33,377 nucleotides of DNA from Candidatus Nanopelagicales bacterium (lineage in GTDB: Bacteria > Actinomycetota > Actinomycetes > S36-B12). Of the stretch, positions 17,435-24,853 are shown piece by piece (within the stretch, counting starts at the first letter, position 1; each line of letters starts with the position of its first letter). The translations under genes were made by a program, and so were the position numbers. The DNA lies in the NCBI GenBank assembly GCA_023253325.1, contig JALRGY010000008.1:1-33377 (forward strand), in the 5' to 3' direction. The notes beneath the pieces are model-generated. The model was not told the origin of the DNA, searched no databases, and saw only the letters and a list, made by a program, of their open reading frames with translations.

Positions 17435-17469
17435 GAACGACCCGAGTGCTTTAAGCACTCGGGTCGTTC
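17435..17469. terminator. Strong hairpin between DoxX-like and rhodopsin genes
   Basis: Arms 17435-17450 and 17454-17469 are perfectly complementary over 16 bp around a 3-base loop. It lies 35 bases past the rhodopsin stop and 156 bases past the convergent DoxX-like stop. There is no real T-run, so it probably stabilises the rhodopsin mRNA 3' end or acts as a bidirectional terminator. A smaller 6-bp hairpin (17481-17497) lies between it and the rhodopsin stop. Confidence 0.7.
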
Positions 17470-17504
17470 GTGGACCTCTACAACACTTGACGTGTTGCTC
17501 ACAG

Positions 17505-18332
17505 TTACTTGCTGGACGGAGCCTCTTCCATTTCATCTGCGCGGAACTCTGGTGAATCCACCGCACTCTTCTCGCGGGCAATCTTGTAAATCAAGAGACC
17601 GAAGAGGCACTTGGCAAGAATGTCAGCGATGGAGTAGCCCACTTGGCGAGCAACGAAGGCATCGGCGCCTTCAAACCCGAACATTGGGAACATGTACGAG
17701 ATTGGGTAGACACCCCATGTAGCGAGCAACAACCAGCGAAGGCCATTGACGTCTTTGCCGACCTGCTCTGGCTGGGTCTTGGAGGCCCGAGTGAGTTCGA
17801 CAAAGAGGATGTAAAGGATGTAAAGGAACGGAATCGTGGAAAGCGCTCCCCAAATACCCTTTGCCATTGTGTCGGTTGCAAGTTCGCCTGGGTATCCGAG
17901 AATGATCATCAGCGCTGAGGCTGGGATCAACTTCATGAGCAGGCTCTTGCGGGTCTGGCGAGGAAGTGCCAATACTGCGATTGCTTCGAAGAGGAGCAGC
18001 GGCACTGTAAGCAACCAGTCCACGTAACGATAGCCCTCGTTGAAGCCCTCACCGTTGACAAGCGCATAACGCATGGCATCCGAGCTCGCGGCCAGTTCAC
18101 CCGCGTCGATGGCCACGAAACCGTGACGGAATGAATCAAAGATTCTGTAGTAGTGGTAGGCCGCAATCAAACACACCATTGCCGAAACAACTAGGGCTTG
18201 GCGGTAACGTGCAAGGACTCGCCCCTGAACCACGAGAAGGAAAATGAAAGTCACCAACATTGAAGCCAATGCGAGCGACAGCACGTTATATACGGTTTGG
18301 AACTGGTTGTACGAGAGTTCAAAAACTTCCAT
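17505..18332 (-). CDS. actR: Actinorhodopsin, light-driven proton pump (green type)
   Basis: 275 aa seven-helix microbial rhodopsin that should pump protons outward when lit, with retinal bound to Lys241 in SIADILAKCLFG. Pump residues are Asp105 (acceptor), Thr109 and Glu116 (donor), i.e. the DTE motif in DWLLTVPLLLFE; Arg102 and His60 in AYHYYRI are also conserved. By alignment to proteorhodopsin, Leu113 sits at the tuning site 105, so green absorption is expected. The loop GYPGELATD and IWGALSTIPFLYILYILF are typical of the xanthorhodopsin/actinorhodopsin group. The ATG at 18332 has GGAGG seven bases upstream. No carotenoid or retinal synthesis gene is in this window. A GAF-LuxR regulator gene lies upstream beyond tRNA-Arg. 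Confidence 0.95.
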   Translation of the reverse strand: MEVFELSYNQFQTVYNVLSLALASMLVTFIFLLVVQGRVLARYRQALVVSAMVCLIAAYHYYRIFDSFRHGFVAIDAGELAASSDAMRYALVNGEGFNEGYRYVDWLLTVPLLLFEAIAVLALPRQTRKSLLMKLIPASALMIILGYPGELATDTMAKGIWGALSTIPFLYILYILFVELTRASKTQPEQVGKDVNGLRWLLLATWGVYPISYMFPMFGFEGADAFVARQVGYSIADILAKCLFGLLIYKIAREKSAVDSPEFRADEMEEAPSSK

Positions 18333-18422
18333 TGAAAATCCTCCATAAGATCGCAATTTGCGTACAGCTTTGGGACCAAGAAACTTCCTTGCTTAATGCA
18401 GGCCCAAGGATTCCGCTCTTTC

Positions 18423-18484
18423 AATGGACTCGCAACCTAAACACGCTTAATGGACTAAATTTCCGATTTGTACTGTTTGTACTG
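18423..18484 (-). promoter_or_regulatory. Direct-repeat cluster upstream of the rhodopsin gene
   Basis: The sequence holds two adjacent copies of TTTGTACTG (18467-18475 and 18476-18484) and two copies of AATGGACT 26 bases apart (18423-18430 and 18449-18456). They lie about 90-150 bases before the rhodopsin ATG, in a 248-base region between that ATG and the tRNA gene. They could bind a regulator; this is inference from position and repetition only. Confidence 0.35.
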
Positions 18485-18580
18485 CTTTATTCCATTTATC
18501 CTCTTCAGCGTCACGAGCTTGAGGGACCCATAGCCGAGCCTCTCACCGCTTTGGGATACTTGCTCGGCTCCATGGAGCAA

Positions 18581-18653
18581 GCGCCCGTAGCTCAACGGAC
18601 AGAGCAACCGGTTTCTACCCGGTCGGTTGGGGGTTCGATTCCCTCCGGGCGCA
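18581..18653 (+). tRNA. tRNA-Arg (anticodon UCU)
   Basis: A complete cloverleaf can be drawn. Acceptor arms GCGCCCG (18581-18587) and CGGGCGC (18646-18652) pair fully, with discriminator A at 18653. The anticodon stem ACCGG/CCGGT encloses loop TTTCTAC with anticodon TCT, which reads AGA and AGG. The T-loop is TTCGATT with a 5-bp stem. No CCA end is encoded, so it must be added after transcription. Confidence 0.95.
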
Positions 18654-18757
18654 CATTTTTCATGATTCGATGCCTGAATCCCTGCGCATGTCAATCCTGG
18701 CGGGACTTTTTATCCTCCGTGGGGGGCGAAGCAACGCGCATTTTCCGCACTATAGAT

Positions 18758-19630
18758 CTACCCGGATCCCCCCCCAGGATTATCAGACGCATTTGCCTTG
18801 ACGAATTCGGAGATGTCCACGGGAATCAACTTGTGATCATGGGCCCACTCGATGGCTTCATCCCGGGAATTGACCCCAAAGACGCGATAGATCTGCATAA
18901 GTTCCATGCGAACAGTTGAATGGCTAAATCCAATTCGGTTGCCAATCTGGTCATAGGTTAATCCTTTTGCCAACAGACCCAGAATTGCGAGTTGACGTTG
19001 AGAGAGAGATGAGCTGCGTTGATCGTGATTCACTTGTGTCGACTCTCTCTCAGTTGCTCCTGCATCAACCAAGCCATCTAGGGAAGTTCGCGCACCTGCT
19101 AGATAGAGCAAGATGATTTCCGCGATTGATTCCACGGCTTGTGTGATCGAGTTGATGGGGGAATTACTGGCTTGAAAACCAACGGATAAAACCCCAATTA
19201 CCTTCAGCGACAAAATGAGTGGAGCAGCCACGACGATCAGCTCTTGATTCTGTGACTTCAAGCAGCTTGGCAACTTAACTGTTGGGTCGCTGCCATCCCC
19301 GTGAACAGCAATCTGACCATCCCGAGCCGCGATTGACATGGGGCAGGAATCCCAAATTGAGACTCCATTGAGGAATTTAGCGTCCTCAGCTGACAATCCA
19401 AAAAAACCAAGTGTGGATAGCGTTGCGTCGGTTTGGAGCTGTGCAAAATGTACCCACCGCGAATCGAACGCTCGCAAGAAATCTATGGTGATTTCCTGGG
19501 CTATTTCATTGAATCCCGGTTCAAGGCCCAAGTATGAAATGAGGGCCGACTGTAATTGTGACCTCGCCTGAGGGCTGTCAAATGTGACAGTAGTACCGTC
19601 AGGAACTAGCGGCATGAACCTTTTAACCAT
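18758..19630 (-). CDS. GAF-like sensor with LuxR-type DNA-binding domain
   Basis: 290 aa putative transcription regulator. The C-terminal LuxR/FixJ helix-turn-helix is clear: LSQRQLAILGLLAKGLTYDQ, then IGNRIGFSHSTVRMELMQIY. There is no receiver domain. Residues about 25-195 form a GAF-like domain, with FGLSAEDAKFLNG, SIWDSCPMSIAARDG, then APLILSLKVIGVLSVGF. The ligand is unknown. It is paralogous to the protein at 23919-24677. It is the nearest regulator to the rhodopsin gene, separated by tRNA-Arg, which makes control of the rhodopsin possible but unproven. GGGG lies just upstream of ATG 19630. Confidence 0.82.
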   Translation of the reverse strand: MVKRFMPLVPDGTTVTFDSPQARSQLQSALISYLGLEPGFNEIAQEITIDFLRAFDSRWVHFAQLQTDATLSTLGFFGLSAEDAKFLNGVSIWDSCPMSIAARDGQIAVHGDGSDPTVKLPSCLKSQNQELIVVAAPLILSLKVIGVLSVGFQASNSPINSITQAVESIAEIILLYLAGARTSLDGLVDAGATERESTQVNHDQRSSSLSQRQLAILGLLAKGLTYDQIGNRIGFSHSTVRMELMQIYRVFGVNSRDEAIEWAHDHKLIPVDISEFVKANASDNPGGGSG

Positions 19631-19990
19631 TGAGATCCCCCCACATGCATTTGCAAATTAAAACGCACTTCTTTTCATGCAAATAAGATGTTGCAAACTT
19701 GCAACAAGTTTAGGAAATATGCCGCAAAAGTGTTGGTTGCCACGCCGAAAATTTTGGGCGGAAAAATCCCGCGAGATCGCCGGGAGATGTGAGGATTTGA
19801 TGAAATCCCCACCGACCGCTGGCTCGACAGATTAATTCGAGGTGGCCCCCATTCGATCCCTCACCCCTTTAATCAAACCTGCCGCCGTAACTTGTATGGC
19901 AATGGGGAGGGTCGCCGTGTGACCGGCGAACCCTCCCCATTTATTCATCCATCCCAATCGAGGGATTGCTGAGGCTAGGCGTTAATCAGA
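19631..19990. other. 360-base intergenic region upstream of the first LuxR-type gene
   Basis: No gene is visible here. Contents: an inverted repeat GTTGCAA-AC-TTGCAAC (19690-19705), a 6-bp hairpin GGATTT/AAATCC (19793-19808), and the long hairpin at 19902-19940. The TTGCAA repeat could be an operator for the regulator gene whose start is at 19630. Confidence 0.5.
19902..19940. terminator. Long hairpin downstream of the secreted protein gene
   Basis: Arms 19902-19917 and 19924-19940 pair over 16 bp with a single bulged A, around loop TGTGAC. It lies 50 bases past the stop of the minus-strand gene at 19991. Neither strand has a long T-run (ATTTATT on plus), so termination strength is uncertain. 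Confidence 0.65.
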
Positions 19991-21418
19991 TCAACTTTTC
20001 ACTCGATAAATCCGCTGCCAACGGTATGGCGCATAGTCATCCGAGGGGGCAGGTGCCCAACCAATGACCTTGCACTTACCTGTGTCAATTAACTTGAGTG
20101 TGACTCGGCCCTTCTTCTTGACCACGCGACACTCGTCTCGGTCCTGAGCACGCACCCTCCACCGCACTGTGACACCGGCATCCGTATAAATCGGGCGAGG
20201 CGTGAGAACGAGTCTCTGACCCACCCTGTAGGTACCAGCCTTTGCTGCGCGAATGCGAGCCCGTTGTGGCATTTTTGTGGTTGGGGAGGCGGGACCTACG
20301 ACTACTTCAGGATTCATTGGCCCGGGTCCAACAGGTGGATTGACAGGTGGGTTGACTGGTGTGGAACCGTCAGTGCTCCCGGTCGGTGTGCTTCCATCTG
20401 ATGGCGGAGGGGTCACGGTGCCGTCTTCTCCGGGAATTGGGTCCGTTCGAGTTCCTACCGTTACATCAATGTAGGTGAGATCGAGATCTCCACGCATAAC
20501 GGCTGTGTTGCCCGAACTTGCCGCCCGTGCGGTGATCATGCTCTCGCTGGATTCCTCTTCACTTGCAAGGATGGTTGCGGTTGTCAGGTTCGTACCGCTC
20601 CCCAGGAATTCGCCTTCTGCACCGTCAAGGCTGAAAGTGAGTCGATACTCACCCTGCGGTGCAGATTTCGCCTCCCACAGATACCCGTAGGACAACTTCC
20701 CTGAAACAGTGACCTCAGCCCCGAACGACCCGGGTCCATCAGCGGCACCTTCATGTATTGCTCCATTGAAGTACGGCGAATCAGCGCCCGATCCTTCCCA
20801 TCGGTGTGTCCCTGGATTCCAACTGTAAGTTCGATCCGGAACAATTCTTTGAATGGTGAGTCGTGCACCCGCCGTGTAAACCTGAGCGGCGGTGCGTTTC
20901 GTGATAACCGGCTCGCGACTGCCCATACCACCTGTTACTTGAGCACCCCACACTTCATCTTGCCCTTGACCTGAAATCCAGCACATTTCATAACCATCGG
21001 CTGGCGTCTCTGTGATGTCGGCGTAAAGACCAACCTCGACTCGGGTGTAGGCCGCATTCAAGTTTGGGTCCCTGGATTCAATGCTGTCGCCCCAGTCGAC
21101 CAGGGAGATGGCCTTTCCTGCAGCGAGAGCTGCTTCTCCCTGCCACACATTCTCGAGATCCTTCTGCAACGCCCCTTGGCAGGGTGTACTGGTCACATCC
21201 CTTGCTACCGTGTAACCCTGCTCTACTTGGCCATCAAATTTTTCCACCACATCGTCTGGAGGAATTATCGGCGGGAGGTGATCAGCTTCTGTCCATAGAA
21301 GCGGAACTGACAGGTTATTCCCCGCCGTCTCATCCTCCGCTGCTTGTGTTGCAGGTAACGTCGCAGCGAGCATGGCACACACACTTGTGGCTGCCAAAAC
21401 TGCTCTTGTCATTTTCAT
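19991..21418 (-). CDS. Secreted protein with Pro/Gly/Ser/Thr linker and C-terminal beta domain, unknown function
   Basis: 475 aa exported protein. The signal peptide MKMTRAVLAATSVCAML ends near ATQAAED. The main body (about 35-335) has four or more beta-type stretches and no domain I recognise. A low-complexity linker follows (TPPPSDGSTPTGSTDGST and PVNPPVNPPVGPGP), then a C-terminal domain of about 85 residues with two cysteines (DECRVV and TGKCKVIG) resembling Ig-like add-on domains in actinobacterial surface proteins. The ATG at 21418 has AAAGGA about ten bases upstream; a longer frame to 21496 would precede the signal peptide. No sortase motif or membrane anchor is visible, so it is probably released or held by binding. 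Confidence 0.78.
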   Translation of the reverse strand: MKMTRAVLAATSVCAMLAATLPATQAAEDETAGNNLSVPLLWTEADHLPPIIPPDDVVEKFDGQVEQGYTVARDVTSTPCQGALQKDLENVWQGEAALAAGKAISLVDWGDSIESRDPNLNAAYTRVEVGLYADITETPADGYEMCWISGQGQDEVWGAQVTGGMGSREPVITKRTAAQVYTAGARLTIQRIVPDRTYSWNPGTHRWEGSGADSPYFNGAIHEGAADGPGSFGAEVTVSGKLSYGYLWEAKSAPQGEYRLTFSLDGAEGEFLGSGTNLTTATILASEEESSESMITARAASSGNTAVMRGDLDLTYIDVTVGTRTDPIPGEDGTVTPPPSDGSTPTGSTDGSTPVNPPVNPPVGPGPMNPEVVVGPASPTTKMPQRARIRAAKAGTYRVGQRLVLTPRPIYTDAGVTVRWRVRAQDRDECRVVKKKGRVTLKLIDTGKCKVIGWAPAPSDDYAPYRWQRIYRVKS

Positions 21419-21701
21419 CGATTCTGTTTCCTTTCCACTTTTCTTCGGAATACAAACGACGATCAACTTCCTGCAAAAATCTGCAAAACAGTTCACGATC
21501 GATTGCTTACTTCAAACATGATCGCTTGGAATGATTAGGTTTCGCCCTTCCAATAACTGCTCATAGTTGGCAATGACTTAAATGATTAAAATGACCATAA
21601 TTTTTACAATCAAAATGTTCATGCAGTGATACGCGCTGAAGAGGCAAAGCCCTGATCCGGCTGAAATTAGTCGGTCCATGTTTCCCGACTGGACAAACTG
21701 G
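21419..21701. other. Intergenic region between the secreted protein and hsp20 terminator
   Basis: No gene is visible. It should hold the promoter of the secreted protein gene on the minus strand. CTGCAAAA occurs twice near 21472-21488. The stretch 21560-21620 is A/T-rich. Confidence 0.4.
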
Positions 21702-21750
21702 AAAATGATTGTGGGCCTGACACGAAAGTCAGGCCCACAATCATTTTTTT
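21702..21750. terminator. Perfect 20-bp hairpin terminator after hsp20
   Basis: Arms 21702-21721 and 21728-21747 are perfectly complementary around loop ACGAAA. The plus-strand arm is followed by T residues to 21750, and the minus strand also ends in four Ts. It begins eight bases past the hsp20 stop and would work in either direction. Confidence 0.88.
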
Positions 21751-21757
21751 AGGTTCT

Positions 21758-22201
21758 TTAACTGGCGCGCGCAATCGGAATTTTGTGGTTCGACTCCGCT
21801 CCTTGTTTCATGGGAACTTTCACCTCAAGTATCCCATCGCGATAGGTAGCCTTGATCTGATTTTCATCCGCGCTACCAGGGAGAGAGACTGAACGCATAA
21901 AACGTCCATAGTAGAACTCAGATCTTTGACCAGCTTGATGCTTTTCTTCGCGCTCGCCTTCAATGGTGAGCATGCCATCCTCGACACTGATCTCAATGTC
22001 CTTGTCTGGATCCATGCCAGGGATCTCAGCGCGAACCGTGAATTCGCCGTCTTTGGAGTACTCCTCGATTCTTATTGCGTGCGGGAAACCCGCACGCAGA
22101 CTGAGATCACCCAAAACAAGGGTGTCCAACCAATCAGTGACGCGAGGCCACATGTCACGTGCCCGGGTGGGCACGAGTTCGGATGTAATTTGTGAGTTCA
22201 T
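21758..22201 (-). CDS. hsp20: Hsp20/alpha-crystallin family small heat shock protein
   Basis: 147 aa ATP-independent holdase chaperone. The alpha-crystallin domain runs from about residue 45 to 137: EFTVRAEIPGMDPDKDIEIS, LTIEGEREEKH, FYYGRFMRSVSLPG and GILEVKVPM. The C-terminal HKIPIARAS carries an IxI-type assembly motif (IPI). The ATG at 22201 has AGGAAAG upstream; an earlier start at 22225 would run through the operator. It is a single-gene unit ended by the 20-bp hairpin. Control is probably by the HAIR-like inverted repeat directly upstream, as in HspR-regulated actinobacterial genes; hspR itself is not in the window. Confidence 0.95.
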   Translation of the reverse strand: MNSQITSELVPTRARDMWPRVTDWLDTLVLGDLSLRAGFPHAIRIEEYSKDGEFTVRAEIPGMDPDKDIEISVEDGMLTIEGEREEKHQAGQRSEFYYGRFMRSVSLPGSADENQIKATYRDGILEVKVPMKQGAESNHKIPIARAS

Positions 22202-22212
22202 GGCTTTCCTTT

Positions 22213-22235
22213 CTAAGAGTGCCATTTACTCTTAG
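22213..22235 (-). promoter_or_regulatory. HAIR-like inverted repeat upstream of hsp20
   Basis: CTAAGAGT, seven bases, ACTCTTAG: a perfect 8-bp inverted repeat ending 11 bases before the hsp20 ATG. The known HspR operator HAIR reads CTTGAGT-N7-ACTCAAG; the inner GAGT-N7-ACTC core and the spacing are identical here. Position over or next to the transcription start fits repression. Confidence 0.75.
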
Positions 22236-22285
22236 TGTGATCTTTCCTCGCGTAAGTTGGTAGCGGACAAAACCACATTGACTGA

Positions 22286-23317
22286 TCAAGTAGTGGTCAG
22301 AGCTTGCACTCGCTCAAGGTTGACTATTCCCTCACCGCATTGTCCAACACCTTGGTCACAGTCGCCTTCCGCCAGAGGGTCAAGGAAATTCATTAACTCC
22401 ATGACGAGCGACTCACCACGACTTCCCTGCACCTGCGAAGCTAGAAGCGCCAAGGTCGCAGATACCCGGGCAGCGGCCGCACTGGAACTCTGGTAATAGC
22501 CGTACCCCGGAATACCCGCCCGGTAGCGGCCGAGATTTGTTGTGGTTCGAATTCCATTTTTGGGGTTGATGGACATGTCCCCGCCGAGTGCAGAAACATC
22601 GACCTCGTCTCCGAATCCCGAAGTTGGAGCTCGCGCACCCTGAAGGTCAACTGCACCAACGGCTAACACGCCCGGGCAATTTGCTGGAGTTTCCTGTGCC
22701 GTGTCTCGGGCTCTACTTCCCGCCGCGACCACGACAACCGAGCCCTTTTCACCTGCCTGAACAATTGCAGTGCTCAATGCCCGTGGACACACTTCACTCA
22801 TACCACTGAAGGACAAATTGATGATGTCGGCGGGGTGGGGATTATCTGGTACACCGGGGACAGGTAATCCTGCTGCCCACAGCACCGCTGCTGCCACGTC
22901 GGCCGTATTTCCACCGCACCGCCCCATGATCCGAATCGGAACAATTTGGGCCTCGGGTGCAATGATTCGAATTGTGCCCGCAACATTGGTGCCGTGCCAT
23001 GTACTCGCACGAGAAGCACAATGGTTGGCGACCTCACGCGGACGAACCCCGTCACCTGGATCAGTTGGGTCGGCATCCCAACCATCACCGTCCGCTGCTT
23101 GCCATGGATCCGAAACGAAATCGAACCCTGCAAGGGCCGGCAATTTCGGGGAACCACGACCAAGTGAATCCAGACTCCAACCGAGTTTGTTGTGCTCGGC
23201 GATTCCTGTATCCAGCACTGCTACGGTCACGTTTGGAGCCTGAGCGGCACTCGCCGGTACGCCCGAACTAAAAAGTACGAGTACAGCGGCGGCAGTAAAA
23301 ACTTTCATGGCTGCCAT
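22286..23317 (-). CDS. Secreted subtilisin-like serine protease (S8), degenerate motifs
   Basis: 343 aa with signal peptide MKVFTAAAVLVLFSSGVPA, and no propeptide: the catalytic domain starts almost at once. Asp36 in VAVLDTG and His108 in TWHGTNVAG fit the S8 triad. The serine box reads YQSSSAAAARVSATLAL, with Ser279 at the catalytic place but without the usual GTSMAAPHV context. The oxyanion-hole asparagine position is AAGS (Ser201). It may be a weak or specialised protease, or a binding protein. No C-terminal membrane helix is present, so it is not a typical mycosin. The start is ATG 23317 or 23308. It follows the small secreted gene by 23 bases and is likely co-transcribed. Confidence 0.85.
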   Translation of the reverse strand: MAAMKVFTAAAVLVLFSSGVPASAAQAPNVTVAVLDTGIAEHNKLGWSLDSLGRGSPKLPALAGFDFVSDPWQAADGDGWDADPTDPGDGVRPREVANHCASRASTWHGTNVAGTIRIIAPEAQIVPIRIMGRCGGNTADVAAAVLWAAGLPVPGVPDNPHPADIINLSFSGMSEVCPRALSTAIVQAGEKGSVVVVAAGSRARDTAQETPANCPGVLAVGAVDLQGARAPTSGFGDEVDVSALGGDMSINPKNGIRTTTNLGRYRAGIPGYGYYQSSSAAAARVSATLALLASQVQGSRGESLVMELMNFLDPLAEGDCDQGVGQCGEGIVNLERVQALTTT

Positions 23318-23340
23318 CCATGGTAACCCCGAGACACAAA

Positions 23341-23736
23341 TCAGCGGATCGCAGGCTCCAGCCCTGAAATTGTAGTTTCAGCCCACGCAACTCCCGTGCA
23401 GTTGCCCAATCTGGTGACGATGAGTTGCGCCACTTTTGGACCAACAGGGGGTTCGACTTGGAGCGCCCACATTGAGGCGCCCAACCCTCTATCTATCGTG
23501 ATCCGATTTCGGTGCTTTTTTTTCAGACACTCCATTCCCCATGGCGATCCATCGCCCTGAATGTGCGGGGTTGTCGATTCATATTGAACAATTAATTCGA
23601 ACACTTTGTTCTTAGACACCAGAACTAATTCACGGTCCAACGCGAACGAAAGCGGCGCGACCGCTGTCAATGCTGTGAGTAACACCAGGGACGTCAGCAG
23701 TCCCCTGACAATGGCATTCGCAACCCAACTCAACAC
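23341..23736 (-). CDS. Small secreted protein of unknown function
   Basis: 131 aa with an N-terminal export signal (AIVRGLLTSLVLLTALTAV, cleavage near SFA) and a mature part of about 100 residues with two cysteines (MECLKKKH and GNCTGVAW), possibly a disulphide. No domain recognised. The start is a GTG at 23736; CACACT lies exactly six bases upstream. It stands directly before the S8 protease gene and is probably its operon partner, for example an inhibitor, chaperone or substrate; that is inference from position only. Confidence 0.6.
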   Translation of the reverse strand: MLSWVANAIVRGLLTSLVLLTALTAVAPLSFALDRELVLVSKNKVFELIVQYESTTPHIQGDGSPWGMECLKKKHRNRITIDRGLGASMWALQVEPPVGPKVAQLIVTRLGNCTGVAWAETTISGLEPAIR

Positions 23737-23742
23737 ACTTCA

Positions 23743-23748
23743 AGTGTG
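23743..23748 (-). promoter_or_regulatory. Putative -10 element (CACACT) before the secreted-protein/protease operon
   Basis: On the minus strand CACACT is followed by six bases (TGAAGT) and the GTG start at 23736. It is the third case of the same hexamer at the same distance in this window. Confidence 0.4.
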
Positions 23749-23826
23749 AGTAGAAACTTTTCTGATCGCAAGCCCTCTACCCGAGCCATGTTGGCAATGC
23801 TCGTGCATGACACGCGAACATGACTA

Positions 23827-23837
23827 GTCATTAACAA
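23827..23837 (+). promoter_or_regulatory. Shared 11-bp motif, copy 1 (upstream of second LuxR-type gene)
   Basis: GTCATTAACAA, 82 bases before the regulator ATG at 23919. The same 11 bases recur at 24854-24864 ahead of the glycan operon. This copy overlaps a perfect 12-bp palindrome, ATGACTAGTCAT (23820-23831). Confidence 0.4.
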
Positions 23838-23918
23838 CATGATTGATCTGTGCGTTAGCACGGTTAAGCATGCTGACCATAGATTGAAATCTCGATCCCC
23901 ATGAGAATAGGAAATCCG

Positions 23919-24677
23919 ATGCCAAACCACAGCCGGCCAATGTCAGACCTGATAGCTTTTCTAGCTGAGCGGCCCACACCTGACCAGGTCGCGCAGTTTC
24001 TTGTCCTTCAGTCACTCAAAGAGTTTGGTCCGCGCGCTGCCCTTATTTGCATATTCTTCTCAGATGGAAGCGTTCATGCTGTCGGCTCTTTTGGGCTACC
24101 TCAGGACGCCGTTCGGGGAGTGCAACGTCGCTCTCTGTGGGATGACACCCCAGCCGTCAATGCAATTCGTGAGGGAAATCCGGTAATTCGCAATGGTGCC
24201 AAAGCTCACAAACAAGACTTCGCAACAACAAAAAGTCATATTGATCATGAATTTCCAAACATCGCATGGCCACTTGTGGCTGGAAACCAGCGGGTCGGTT
24301 CACTGCAAATCCACTTTTCAGAATCCTTCGATTCAGATGGGATCAGTGAGACCTTGGATGACTTATCTGGGCTCATAGGCCTTTATCTCGTTTTTCAGAA
24401 TTTGAATCATGGGAGCGCCTACACGGAAATGAAACAACCTACTCATTCGAGTCTTGAGAATTTAACGGACCGGCAAATGCAGATTCTCAAATTGTTGGCA
24501 CAGGGAATGACTAATCCACAAATTGCTGCGCGAATCGGGTACAGCGACTCAACTGTTCGTCAAGAGACCATGGCGATATACCGACACCTCGGAGTTAGCG
24601 GCCGTAGAGATGCCGTTGATATGGCGACCATGCGCGGAATTCTTGAGCCGACGAATGACATGTCGATTCAAAGTTAG
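23919..24677 (+). CDS. GAF-like sensor with LuxR-type DNA-binding domain (second paralogue)
   Basis: 252 aa putative regulator. The LuxR-type helix-turn-helix reads LTDRQMQILKLLAQGMTNPQ, then IAARIGYSDSTVRQETMAIY. The N-terminal GAF-like region (about 10-165) has FGLPQDAVRGV, then SLWDDTPAVNAIREGNPV, which lines up with SIWDSCPMSIAARDG in the protein at 18758-19630. No receiver domain. The ATG at 23919 has AGGA six or seven bases upstream; an ATG 18 bases earlier lacks one. It precedes the glycan operon on the same strand, with 283 bases between, and may control it. Confidence 0.82.
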   Translation: MPNHSRPMSDLIAFLAERPTPDQVAQFLVLQSLKEFGPRAALICIFFSDGSVHAVGSFGLPQDAVRGVQRRSLWDDTPAVNAIREGNPVIRNGAKAHKQDFATTKSHIDHEFPNIAWPLVAGNQRVGSLQIHFSESFDSDGISETLDDLSGLIGLYLVFQNLNHGSAYTEMKQPTHSSLENLTDRQMQILKLLAQGMTNPQIAARIGYSDSTVRQETMAIYRHLGVSGRRDAVDMATMRGILEPTNDMSIQS

Positions 24678-24703
24678 CCTTCTACGTTCGGCTCTCGTAC
24701 GGT

Positions 24704-24811
24704 CACTATCAACTCCGGACACTATCAACATCCACGCAGGATGATCATGGAGCATGATCATGGAGCGCAGAATTCTCGCCCATGAATCTCATGAATCTCA
24801 GCGCGAGATTC
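24704..24811. repeat. Cluster of short tandem duplications and a hairpin
   Basis: Within about 110 bases between the second LuxR-type gene and the glycan operon: CACTATCAAC twice (24704-24713, 24720-24729), ATGATCATGGAGC twice in tandem (24741-24766), and ATGAATCTC twice in tandem (24782-24799). The last copy joins a 7-bp hairpin GAATCTC/GAGATTC (24793-24811), which could end the regulator mRNA. Confidence 0.7.
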
Positions 24812-24853
24812 TCAATCGCGTCGCGCACGCCAGTGGTACACGCGAATTGATCG

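Noticed and set aside
18581..18653. tRNA gene as an integration site for a mobile element
   Set aside because: No integrase gene or repeat of the tRNA 3' end was seen in the neighbourhood.
19902..19940. Riboswitch or structured regulatory RNA
   Set aside because: It is a simple long hairpin past a stop codon, without conserved loops of a known riboswitch; a 3'-end hairpin is the simpler reading.
22286..23317. Type VII secretion mycosin
   Set aside because: It lacks the C-terminal membrane helix, and no ESX genes are nearby.
24704..24811. Possible CRISPR array
   Set aside because: The repeats are of different sequences, 9-13 bp long, two copies each and mostly without spacers; no cas genes are present.
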